Below are positions 54,244-62,616 of a stretch of DNA of 64,000 nucleotides, one piece after another. The notes below the pieces were generated by a model. That model was given only the letters and a program-made list of their open reading frames with translations, did not search any database and was not told the DNA's origin. Location of the stretch: NCBI RefSeq assembly GCF_036178845.1, contig NZ_CP108070.1:372001-436000 (forward strand), read 5' to 3'. The translations under genes and the position numbers were made by a program. Within the stretch, counting starts at the first letter, position 1; every line of letters begins with the position of its first letter. The stretch comes from Streptomyces sp. NBC_00271 (lineage in GTDB: Bacteria; Actinomycetota; Actinomycetes; Streptomycetales; Streptomycetaceae).

Positions 54244-56055
54244 ATGCAGAATGCCGAAACGGTACTGGACGTCATTCGAGAGCGTGGCAGGAAGGGACTG
54301 CCACTGGAAAGGCTGTATAGGAAGCTGTTCAACCCGCAGCTATTCCTGATGGCTTACGGGCGCATCTACTCGAACAGAGGGGCGATGACGCCGGGAGTCA
54401 CCGGAGAAACCGTGGACGGCATGTCGCTGGCCAAAATAGACGCGATCATCGGGCGCCTACGCTCGGAGTCGTATCGCTGGTCGGCGGTGAAGCGGGTTTA
54501 TATACCGAAGAAAGTCGGGAGGCGGCCTCTGGGCCTACCTCCATGGTCGGACAAGCTGGTCGCCGAGGTTGTGCGGCTCCTGCTGGACGCCTACTACGAC
54601 GTCCAGTTCTCCGATCATTCCCACGGATTCCGCTCCGGCCGGGGATGCCACACCGCGTTACGCGAGGTGGTCAATACCTGGAAGGGGACGCACTGGTTCA
54701 TCGAAGGGGACATCTCCGACTGCTTCGGCAGCCTGGACCACGAGGTCATGCTCGCGATCCTGGCGGAGAAGATCCACGATGGCCGGTTCCTGCGGCTGGT
54801 CGGTCACATGCTGAAGGCCGGGTATCTGGAGGACTGGAAGTGGAACGCCACCTTGAGTGGCGCCCCACAGGGCGGGGTGGCCTCGCCTGTCCTGTGCAAC
54901 ATCTACCTGGACCGACTTGACCAGTTCGTGGAACAGCATCTGATCCCGGACTACACCCGCGGGAGGCGTCGTCGTCCCTATCCGCCCTACCGAGACATCG
55001 AGAACCGGATCGACACGGCGAAACGGCGTGGGGACCTGGGAACGTTGCACGCGCTTCGGCGTGAGCGCCGTCTCCTGCCCAGCCAGGACCCGGACGATCC
55101 CGGCTACCGGCGCCTTCGGTACGTGCGGTACTGCGATGACTTTCTCCTGGGGTTTGCCGGTCCCAAGCACGAGGCCGAGGAGATCAAGTCCCAGATCCGT
55201 ACGTTCCTGCGTGACGAACTCAGGCTGGAACTTTCTGAGTCGAAGACGCTGATCACGCATGCCTCCAGCCAGGCGGCACACTTCCTCGGCTATGAGGTCA
55301 AATCCCAGCATGCCGACACGAAGATCACCGCCGGACGCCGAGCGGTGAACGGCGAAATTGGGCTCTACGTGCCGATGGCCGTCATCCGGGATCGGTGTGC
55401 TCGCTATATGCAGCGGGGCAAGCCCTGGCACCGCAACATGCTCCTGCACGATGCCGACTTCACCATCGTCGACAAGTACGGAGCGGAGTATCGGGGCATC
55501 GTCCAGTACTACCTGATGGCACAGAACGTGTGCCGCCTGAGCCGCCTGCGCTGGGTCATGACAGTTTCCTTACTCAGGACCCTGGCTGCGAAACACGACT
55601 CCACCGTCAACAAGATGGTGCGCAAGTACAAGGCGACCGTCGATACTCCTGACGGACCGAGAAGGTGCTTCGCAGTCGTGGTGCAGCGCGAGGACGGCAG
55701 GAAGCCACTGGTCGCCCGCTTCGGCGGAGTCACTCTGCGGCGGCAACACACCACCGTTATGTCCGACGTCCAGCCGGTCATGGGGAATCGGAAAAACGAG
55801 CTGATTCGTCGGCTCCTTGCCGGACGCTGTGAGATGTGCGAGGCAACGACAGGGCTGCAAGTCCACCACGTCAGGAAGCTCGCAGACCTCAAGCGACCAG
55901 GCCGACCGGACCCGGGTCCGTGGATTCGCCAGATGGCAGAACGCAGGCGCAAAACCCTCGTGGTTTGCCAAAAATGCCACCAGCGCATCCACGCGGGACG
56001 GGCCACAGTCTCCACTCGGAATCGATCACCGGAGAGCCGTGTACTGGGAAACTAG
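54244..56055 (+). CDS. group II intron reverse transcriptase/maturase with HNH endonuclease
   Basis: The intact 603-residue protein contains RT blocks: KRVYIPKKVGRRPLGLPPWS, SHGFRSGRGCHTALREV, IEGDISDCFGSLDH (Asp of the active site), LSGAPQGGVASPVLCNIYLD, and RYVRYCDDFLLGF with YCDD at residues 296-299 instead of the usual YADD. The maturase X domain follows (about 390-480), then a zinc/HNH endonuclease (RCEMCEATTGLQVHHVRKLA and TLVVCQKCHQRIHAG). It should splice and mobilise its intron. GGGAGG precedes ATG 54244. The last codons overlap domain V. Confidence 0.92.
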   Translation: MQNAETVLDVIRERGRKGLPLERLYRKLFNPQLFLMAYGRIYSNRGAMTPGVTGETVDGMSLAKIDAIIGRLRSESYRWSAVKRVYIPKKVGRRPLGLPPWSDKLVAEVVRLLLDAYYDVQFSDHSHGFRSGRGCHTALREVVNTWKGTHWFIEGDISDCFGSLDHEVMLAILAEKIHDGRFLRLVGHMLKAGYLEDWKWNATLSGAPQGGVASPVLCNIYLDRLDQFVEQHLIPDYTRGRRRRPYPPYRDIENRIDTAKRRGDLGTLHALRRERRLLPSQDPDDPGYRRLRYVRYCDDFLLGFAGPKHEAEEIKSQIRTFLRDELRLELSESKTLITHASSQAAHFLGYEVKSQHADTKITAGRRAVNGEIGLYVPMAVIRDRCARYMQRGKPWHRNMLLHDADFTIVDKYGAEYRGIVQYYLMAQNVCRLSRLRWVMTVSLLRTLAAKHDSTVNKMVRKYKATVDTPDGPRRCFAVVVQREDGRKPLVARFGGVTLRRQHTTVMSDVQPVMGNRKNELIRRLLAGRCEMCEATTGLQVHHVRKLADLKRPGRPDPGPWIRQMAERRRKTLVVCQKCHQRIHAGRATVSTRNRSPESRVLGN

Positions 56056-56067
56056 TCCGCACGGTTC
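56034..56067 (+). ncRNA. group II intron domain V
   Basis: This 34-nt hairpin starts GAGCCGTG and ends CACGGTTC, contains the AGC catalytic triad, and is capped by a GAAA tetraloop within CTGGGAAACTAG. It is the catalytic core of the intron RNA. Confidence 0.85.
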
Positions 56068-56122
56068 GGGAAGGGGCCGTCGGAAAAGGACCCGAGCCAT
56101 GGGTACCTCGTCGGCGGCCTAC

Positions 56123-56838
56123 TTCACCAGCGTCCGGGTGCTGAGGGAAAGCCTCTTCGACCGCCTCAGCCAGGTTATCGGCAGCAGTGCAGGCGGCTTC
56201 CATCTGGATGAGGAGAGCGAGCATCTGTTTGCCGAGCGCGTCCTCGACGGGCAGAGGCTGATGGGCCCAGTCAGCCCGGAAGATGTCGCGAAGCCGTTCG
56301 GCTTCGGCCTCGACCCCGCGCTGTCGGCCAGCCCGCTTGAGGGCGGCCTGGAGCTGGGTGCGGGTCAGCCGGGCCGCGCGGGTCGGGGTCGGAGCCGTCC
56401 GGAGGACCTCGCGAACCTCGGTCCGGCACAGACCGTTCTTCCACCCGTCGGCCGCTGCCAGGGCGGAGGGGTAGTACTCGCGCAGCAGGGAGCGGAGCTG
56501 GTTGGCAATCTGTCGGGTAGCCGGTTCCAGGTGGCATCCTGCTGGGCCCGGGCGAGGACGGCGACCGCCTGGGCAAGGTCGTCGCTGTCGTTCGGGAGCG
56601 GCCGGGGGGCGCGCATATCGGTGCGAAGAATGTTCGCCAGAACCAGGGCGTCGCCGGGGTCGGACTTCTTGCGCGAAACGGAGTGACGGTCGCGATAGCG
56701 GGAGGCGGCCATCGGGTTGATCGCGAACCCCTGCCGCTTGCCGGTCCGTAGCACGGCGACCAGCTGGCCGCGGGAGGTCTCGAACGCGACGGGAATCGGG
56801 GTCTCTTCGGTGTCGCCGCACTCGGCGAGCAGGTCCAC
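56123..56838 (-). pseudogene. IS110-family transposase, N-terminal/middle part, truncated and frameshifted
   Basis: The reverse strand reads LLAECGDTEETPIPVAFETS, RGQLVAVLRTGKRQGFAINP and KKSDPGDALVLANILRTDMR. After a frameshift near 56510 it continues ANQLRSLLREYYPSALAAAD and NLAEAVEEAFPQHPDAGE. There the group II intron interrupts it; the rest is at 53299-53705. The first residues with the leading Asp are missing because a cation-efflux fragment joins at about 56840. Confidence 0.72.
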
Positions 56839-56852
56839 CAGGCCTGTCCCCC

Positions 56853-57086
56853 GTGCTTCTGATCGGCCTGGTCCTCAACGCCACCCTCGGATGGTCCTGG
56901 GCCGACCCCATCGCCGCCCTGGTCATCGCCGCCATCGCCATCAAGGAAGGCCGAGACGCCTGGCAGGGCAAAGGCTGCTGCGCGACCCCGGCCACCGCGA
57001 CGGCCCCGGCCGCCGGCGCCGAGGCGGACGCTTGTGGCTGCCGTTCCGGCTGCGACTGCCGCAACTGGCCGACCACCAATTGCTGA
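56853..57086 (+). pseudogene. cation diffusion facilitator C-terminal fragment
   Basis: The frame reads LIGLVLNATLGWSWADPIAA, LVIAAIAIKEGRDAWQGKGC and a Cys-rich tail CGCRSGCDCRNWPTTNC. It is the last membrane helix pair of a CDF-type metal transporter, with W-W/S-A-D-P as the conserved helix-5 metal-site word. The first four helices are missing. The Cys-rich tail could bind metal. Confidence 0.6.
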
Positions 57087-57434
57087 GCGGTGATGAGGCT
57101 CCTTGAATCTCGCCACCCCTGCTCGGGGTACTCCGCAGAGTTGCTCACTTTGGTTCCCCACCCGCGGGCGACCGCCGGCCGGATACCACTCGGGAGGGAC
57201 GCCTGATCGCCGGCCGCAGGGCTGCGTCCTTTCCGGGACCAGGACGCCTTCGACGACAACTGAGCGTCGGCCGGCGACTGCCTCTGAACTGAAACGGCGT
57301 TCGGACGCCGTCCATGGGCGTCGAGGCCATCACGGGCGAGTCGCCTGCATTCTCGTGTCGGTGCTGGGGCTGCCGCCTTGAATCGGAGCAAGCCGGACCA
57401 CCGCCCGTCAACGCGACCTTGCGAAAAGCCCAGG
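57087..57434. other. no recognisable gene
   Basis: Nothing coherent on either strand between the CDF fragment and the VOC fragment. Confidence 0.4.
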
Positions 57435-57750
57435 TCAGTCCTTGGAGTGCTGCCACGCCTTGTACGTGAACTCAAGGCTGTACCCATCAGGATCGAAGAC
57501 GCTGGCCGCGTAGTACCCAGGAGCGTAGTAGGGACGGTCCGCGGGTGCGCCGTTGTCGGTCGCGCCCGCCGCCATGGCCGCCGCGTACGCCGCGTCGACC
57601 GCCTCCTTCGACGGCGCGGTGAAACCGACGTGCGCGGCACGCCCCTCACTGACCCCGTCGCGCAACCAGAACACAAAAGCCGTGTCGGTACCGAACCCCT
57701 TGAGGTCGGGGTGGCCCTCCGGACCGGTCGAGCCGTCGAAGTCGATCACG
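57435..57750 (-). pseudogene. VOC-family protein, C-terminal fragment
   Basis: The reverse strand reads IDFDGSTGPEGHPDLKGFGT, DTAFVFWLRDGVSEGRAAHV, GFTAPSKEAVDAAYAAAMAA and GYYAASVFDPDGYSLEFTYK. This is the second half of a glyoxalase/dioxygenase-type protein with the terminal Glu. The first half is missing because the DNA passes into a TetR gene at about 57750. Confidence 0.62.
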
Positions 57751-58193
57751 CTTACTTCGGCAACAAGGAGCAACTGTTCGACGCCGTGATCGACCGGGTG
57801 CTCGACGTGGGCGCGGAGACAGTGCCCTTCGACGCCGAGGACATCCCCGGAGTCGCGGGACAGATCTTCGACAACCTGATCGCCCACCCCGACCTGATGC
57901 GGCTGCTCTCCTGGAAGCTGCTGGAACGCCCCGGCGCCACCGACCAGGAGGTCGCCACCTACACCGCCAAGACCACAGCCGTGGCGGCGGCCCAGGAGCA
58001 GGGTCGAGTCGAGCCGGAGCTCGGCCCGGAGGACCTGGTGGCTTTCGTGCTGGCGCTGACCCAAGCCTGGTTCAGCCTCACAGGCGGCATGAGCCCAACC
58101 AGCGGAAGCGACCCATGGTCAACGCGACGATTGGCCCGGCACCGCGACGCCGTCGTCGACGCAGTACGGCAGATCACCACACCGCACAGATAG
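57750..58193 (+). pseudogene. TetR-family regulator lacking its DNA-binding domain
   Basis: The forward frame starts within the end of the HTH (YFGNKEQLFDAVIDRVLDVG) and continues with the ligand-binding helices (IPGVAGQIFDNLIAHPDLMR, LLSWKLLERPGATDQEVATY and DLVAFVLALTQAWFSLTGGM). The first 45 or so residues, including most of the helix-turn-helix, are absent. It meets the truncated VOC gene head to tail, so one deletion probably removed both N-termini. Confidence 0.65.
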
Positions 58194-58392
58194 AACAAGT
58201 GGCGGATCACTCACACTGGCTGCCCAAGCTCGTCGACGACGGCACTGTCGAAGCTCTCGGCCATGTTCACCAGGCCGTCGACTTGCTGCCGCCGGGGTGA
58301 CCGAGCACGGACTGGACGACATGGTCGCAGCCGTGCTTCGCGCCAACCGACCGAAGTAGGCCTAGGACCGCGAGAGGCCGGCGCGGCGGGCC

Positions 58393-58540
58393 TCAACCGG
58401 CGACTGCCGCCAGGGGCGAGAGGCTGGCGACCTCGGCGATCGCCTCCGCCGAGGGATGGAAGTAGTGGCGGACGTTGTCCGCCTTGCGGTGCCTCGACTT
58501 GGCCTCGCGGGTGCGGCTCAGCAAGCCGGAAACCGTCCGG
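58393..58540 (-). pseudogene. possible tyrosine recombinase C-terminal tail
   Basis: The reverse strand gives TREAKSRHRKADNVRHYFHP and SAEAIAEVASLSPLAAVAG. This resembles the last helix of Streptomyces integrases, where the catalytic Tyr precedes a tail ending A-x-V-T-x-L-L. Short and uncertain. Confidence 0.35.
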
Positions 58541-58671
58541 CCTGATGCTGACCATGTGCTGACGCGAGCACGGCGGCCATGGCTCTGACCTGCGGAAACG
58601 CTCAGACGCTAGGCCTTGTATGCGGCATCACGCCGGGTGCCCGCTCTGCTTCACGAGCCCGTGGACGGGAC

Positions 58672-59210
58672 TCAGACCTTGCGCATCACGGCCGTGACGA
58701 TGCCAAGGATCGTGGCGCCGTTGCCGCAGATCGGTTCGGAGCTCACTGTAGCTTCGCCTTCCAGCATGGCCGCCACCACGTCCCCCTGGTCTGCGGTTGG
58801 TTGAGCCCACACGACGACGAGGTCGCCCATGCGGGCCCCCTTGATCCAGGCACTGGGCACTGGCATTCGATCGGAGGCTGCGGGCCTCAATGGGACGGTG
58901 CGTCCCTTACCTGATCGAGTGATAGCGCCACACCTGTTGCGCGCGGTAGCGCCCTCCACACCACTGCTGAGCTGCACCGATCCTCATCGGATCACGCTGC
59001 ACGACGGTTGCCCCCGCTGGAAGTGACGATGTCGCCGTGGTCGGCACTGTCCTGCCTCCTCACGGTCACGATGTCGCCGTCGCAGATCGCCGCGTCGATC
59101 ACGCTGTCACCGGAGACCGGAAACCGACGAGTTCGCCGAATCTCGGAGGGCTCTGCCTGGGAACTGGTGGCGATCCTGCCTCTACGGCGTTGAGCCTGAC
59201 GTGGGTTCAC
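58672..59210 (-). pseudogene. LexA-like peptidase domain fragments (two overlapping pieces)
   Basis: The upstream piece (59210-59030) reads [20 protein letters not shown] and [14 protein letters not shown], with the Ser of the S24/LexA protease in GDSVIDAAI. The downstream piece (about 58860-58672) reads [28 protein letters not shown] and [15 protein letters not shown]. The two overlap in content (the GD-I/L-V segment occurs in both), so this is either a decayed tandem or two lexA relics. No HTH domain remains. Confidence 0.6.
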
Positions 59211-59372
59211 TCGCTACGACTGTGGGGTCGGCGGGCTCTCGGCCCCCCCTACGGCCGGCCGTCAAGGCGCGACGGGGCTACGACGTCGTCAAACGGCCCC
59301 GGCATGACGACTCGAAGCGGCCCCGTGCCAGCGTGGCCCGGTCTCTGCCGTAGCCAGCGAAAGCCGCTGCTG

Positions 59373-59403
59373 CACTAGTGGGGCCAACTCGAGCCGCCCG
59401 GGC
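59373..59403 (+). repeat. left inverted repeat (with CTAG duplication) of the LRV-carrying element
   Basis: TGGGGCCAACTCGAGCC and following bases up to 59403 are a perfect inverted match to 61506-61530. CTAG at 59375-59378 precedes it. Confidence 0.8.
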
Positions 59404-61530
59404 GGGGGTGCGCCGGAGTTCAGGGTCAGACCGCCACGGCCGCCCGGCGGGGTGGCGGTGTTCAGCGCCGGGCTGCCACGGCTGCCGCGGCCGCGGCCGC
59501 GGCCGCGGCCAGGATGCGGTACAGGACCGGGACCGGGATCGCCGGATTGGTGACCGCCTCGCATGCCGTGTCGCGGTCGTGCAGCAGCCCGGCAAGGACG
59601 CGGGCCGGCAGCTGCGGATTGCGTATCGCGGTCCCGCGGACGTAGTCCGCTGGGTCGTTCAGCAGCCGCACCGCGTCGGCCGGTGACAGCCGGGGGTCCT
59701 CGGCCGCGCGGCGGCGCACCTCGGCTTCTGGGTCGCGGGCGAGACGTGCGACGTCGGCAGGCGTGGACTCCGGATCGTCCAGGGCCAGGCGGCGCATCCG
59801 CCCACCGGGGTCGCCGGCGTAGCGCAGCAGGCCCGTACGGGGGAAGTTGGGGTGGCTGCGGGGGCGGTCGGGGTGACTGAAGCTGCCGTCCCACCAGCTC
59901 CAGACCTCCAGCAGCATCTCGGCCGGCGGGCCGGCGCGTCATCGCACGATTCGGCGAGGAACAGGCGGACCGTCCGGTCCTCGTCCCGCGCCAGACGCTC
60001 CACGACGTCCGGTGGAAGATGCCGGGCACGGGCCACGCTTCGGCGGATGAGCGGATGGGACGATACGGCGAGGCGGCGCATCGCGTCGGCGTCACCGTGC
60101 AGGCCCTCGACCCAGGGCACAGTGCGCGACATCGACGTCGGGTCGAAGTCGTAGCGCACCGCGGCACGCTGCTCCTCGTTGAGGTCGGGCCGCAGTGCCA
60201 CCGCCGAGCGGATGTCGTCGTATGGGTCCTGCGCCAGGACGGCGACGCTGTGTGCACTGAGCAGCGGGTTGGTGGCCAGCGCTCGGCGTACCTCCGCGTC
60301 CCCGTCCCGGACCAGATCCGCCTCCAACCCGGGTGCGAGACGGCACTGTTCGAGCGCGCGCCGGGGCGTGGGCAGCGCGGTGAAGACCTCGCGAGGCATG
60401 GGGACGCTGGTGTGGTGGGCGAGCAGCGCCGCCGTTCGCACCGCGTCGTCGGTGTCGGCGAGCAGTCGCGCCCGCAGCGGCGCGGCGAGGTCTTCCCACC
60501 GGGCGCAGGCAGTCGCCCGCACCTCGGGATCGGCGTCGGCCGTGAGGCTGGGGAGGTGGTGTGCGGGGAGCCCCGGGAGTTCGGCGGCCTGAGCGCGGGA
60601 CGGGCCGGCGAGGAGGTCGTCGTACAGGTCCCCGGGGAGTTCGACCCCCCAGGCGCAGGCATGCTCGGCCCAGAGCACGCGCCGGCTCGGCGACGGTTCG
60701 GCGCGGACCAGGCGTATCCACTGATCGGATGTGAGCTTGGGCCGGAAGGTGTCGGCGGGCGTTGAGCGCACCCGCGGATCGGGATGCGCCACGGCGGCGT
60801 CGAGTACGGCGGGCCGGTCGCAGCCGTGCAGGAAGCCCTCCGCCACATCCAGCAGCCGGATCAGCAGCTCGTCCGGCGCGGCCGGATTGGACCCGATCCC
60901 CTCCGCCCAGTGCAAAGGCCATGCTGGCTGGCCGGGCACCGCCGCCCACACCTCGGCACGCTCGACCTCCGTCTCGCGCCCGGCGGCCGCGGCGGCCTCC
61001 TCCAGCCGCTCCGGCAGTCGGTCGAGGGCCGTCACCCGAGGCCCGTCCGCGCCCGGTACCTCCGCCAGCAGCACCTGCCCGTCGAGGGAGAGCGCCACGA
61101 ACCCGGGGTCGCCGGTCAGCCCCGGCACACCGCCGCCGGCGTAGCGGACCCGCGTCCACCAGGAGTCGTTGCCGCCGATCCGATGTCCGAGGACAGCCAC
61201 CAGGAACTCGCCGTCGGCATCTGCAAGGCGGCGCCACCACGCGGTGTCGAGCGCTTCCCGGACCGCGCCGTCCGGCGCCGCGATCCCCCGCGCGATCCGC
61301 CAGCCGGCCTCCGGCGGGAACAGGCTGCCAGGGGGCATCTCCTCGACGACCGTGAGTCCGGCGCATGGGAGCAGTTCGTGGAGTTCCTCTCGGTGTTGCA
61401 CGCGGTCATGATCCCCGCCGACTCACGGTGGGACAAGGCCCTCAGCCCAGGCGCAACCGGCCCTCACCCGCGTACACGTCATTGGCTGCGATGTCGTTCG
61501 GCCCAGCCCGGGCGGCTCGAGTTGGCCCCA
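59379..61530. mobile_element. 2152-bp transposase-free element carrying an LRV/HEAT-type gene
   Basis: Perfect 25-bp inverted repeats (59379-59403 and 61506-61530) with TG...CA ends are flanked by a 4-bp CTAG duplication (59375-59378 and 61531-61534). The symmetry extends to 31 bp if the duplication is counted. YTAR-type targets are used by IS701- and IS5-type transposases, so one of those may mobilise it in trans; this is inference. The only gene inside is the repeat protein. Confidence 0.75.
59462..61401 (-). CDS. variant leucine-rich/HEAT-type repeat protein, one frameshift
   Basis: The main frame (61401 leftward) gives an N-terminal domain (VEEMPPGSLFPPEAGWRIAR, WTRVRYAGGGVPGLTGDPGF) and then many LRV/HEAT-like repeats of about 24 residues (LLIRLLDVAEGFLHGCDRPA, VLDAAVAHPDPRVRST, AVLAQDPYDDIRSAVALRPD). 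Near 59920 the frame shifts, and the repeats continue (MRRLALDDPESTPADVARLA, RDPEAEVRRRAAEDP) to an Ala run encoded by GCGGCC repeats at the end. A sequencing error or a real mutation could cause the shift. The full protein would have about 645 residues. It is soluble; the function is unknown. The start is GTG 61401. Confidence 0.65.
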
Positions 61531-61536
61531 CTAGTG
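61506..61536 (-). repeat. right inverted repeat of the LRV-carrying element
   Basis: Exact inverted copy of 59373-59403 (GCCCGGGCGGCTCGAGTT...). CTAG at 61531-61534 is the second duplication copy. Confidence 0.8.
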
Positions 61537-61550
61537 TCCTGCGCCAGTAG

Positions 61551-62513
61551 TTGATCGTCAGTAGTTGCGTGACTTCTGCTGCTGGTGCGTCAGTTCCTCG
61601 TCGGGGCCCAAAGCTGGAACCGTTGCTGCTGTCTGATGATGAGCGGGCGGTGTTGGAACGGTGGACGCGTCGGGCGACATCGGTCCAGGCCCTGGCCCTG
61701 CGCGCGCGGATCGTGCTGGCGTGCGCGGGCCCGGAGGTACCGCCGATCGTCGCGGTCGCCCGGGATCTGCGGGTGACCGCGGACACCGTCCGCAAATGGC
61801 GCCGACGCTTCCTCGCCGAGCGGCTGGACGGGCTCCGGCCGGGCCGACCGCCCACAGCTCCCGAAGAACGCCATCCACTGGTCACGGACATCGATGGCGC
61901 GGCACAGTGGTCTGTCGAAGTCGACCGTGGGCCGGATCTGGCGGCAGTTCCAACCCAAGCCGCATCTGGCGGACACCTTCAAGCTGTCGACGGACCCGTT
62001 GTTCGTGGAGAAGGTCTACGACGTCGTGGGCCTGTACTTCAACCCGCCCGAAGGGGCGGTGGTGCTCTCGGTGGACGAGAAGTCGCAGATCCAGGCCCTG
62101 GACCGGTCCCAGCCGGTGCTGCCGATAATGCCGGGCATGCCCGAGCGGCGCACCCACGACTACGTGCGCAACGGCCTGACCACGCTGTTCGCCGCGTTCG
62201 ATGCCGCCACGGGTGAGGTCATCACTGCCCTGCACCGCCGGCACCGGGCCGCGGAGTTCAAGAAGTTCCTGATCCGGATCGACAAGGAGGTGCCCGCTCA
62301 CCTGCAGATCCATCTGATCGTGGACAATTACGGCACTCACAAGACTCCAGTGATCAAGTCCTGGCTGGCCAAACACCCGCGGTTCGAGCTGCACTTCACC
62401 CCGACCGGCTCCTCCTGGATCAACCAGGTCGAGCGGTGGTTCGGCTACCTGGCCCACCAGATGATCCGCCGAGGCGCACACAAGAACATCCAGGCCCTCG
62501 AAGCCGACATCCG
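61551..62513 (+). pseudogene. IS630-family transposase, frameshifted and 3'-truncated
   Basis: The first frame holds the HTH part (LEPLLLSDDERAVLERWTRR, VARDLRVTADTVRKWRRRFL). A frameshift near 61890 leads to STVGRIWRQFQPKPHLADTF, VVLSVDEKSQIQALDRSQPV (first Asp), HLIVDNYGTHKTPVIKSWLA (second Asp) and WINQVERWFGYLAHQMIRRG (Glu). The gene stops at EADIR, where the IS21 left end begins, so the last 40 or so residues are lost. Confidence 0.78.
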
Positions 62514-62616
62514 TGTCGGCGACGGGTGAATCGTGACCCTCTGACGGCGGATCAAAACTGACCCACTTCGTGGTCTTCTGACCAACCTGATCTTGATCGA
62601 AGGTCAGGAGAAGAGG

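Larger units (their letters stand above)
53706..56122 (+). mobile_element. group II intron, 2417 bp, inserted antisense in an IS110 transposase gene
   Basis: The 5' end GTGCG (53706-53710) fits the GUGYG consensus. An RT/maturase ORF occupies domain IV and a canonical domain V lies at 56034-56067, followed by a domain VI stem ending in CTAC near 56122. The flanks are two halves of one IS110 gene on the opposite strand. The 3' boundary may be off by one or two bases. Confidence 0.82.
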
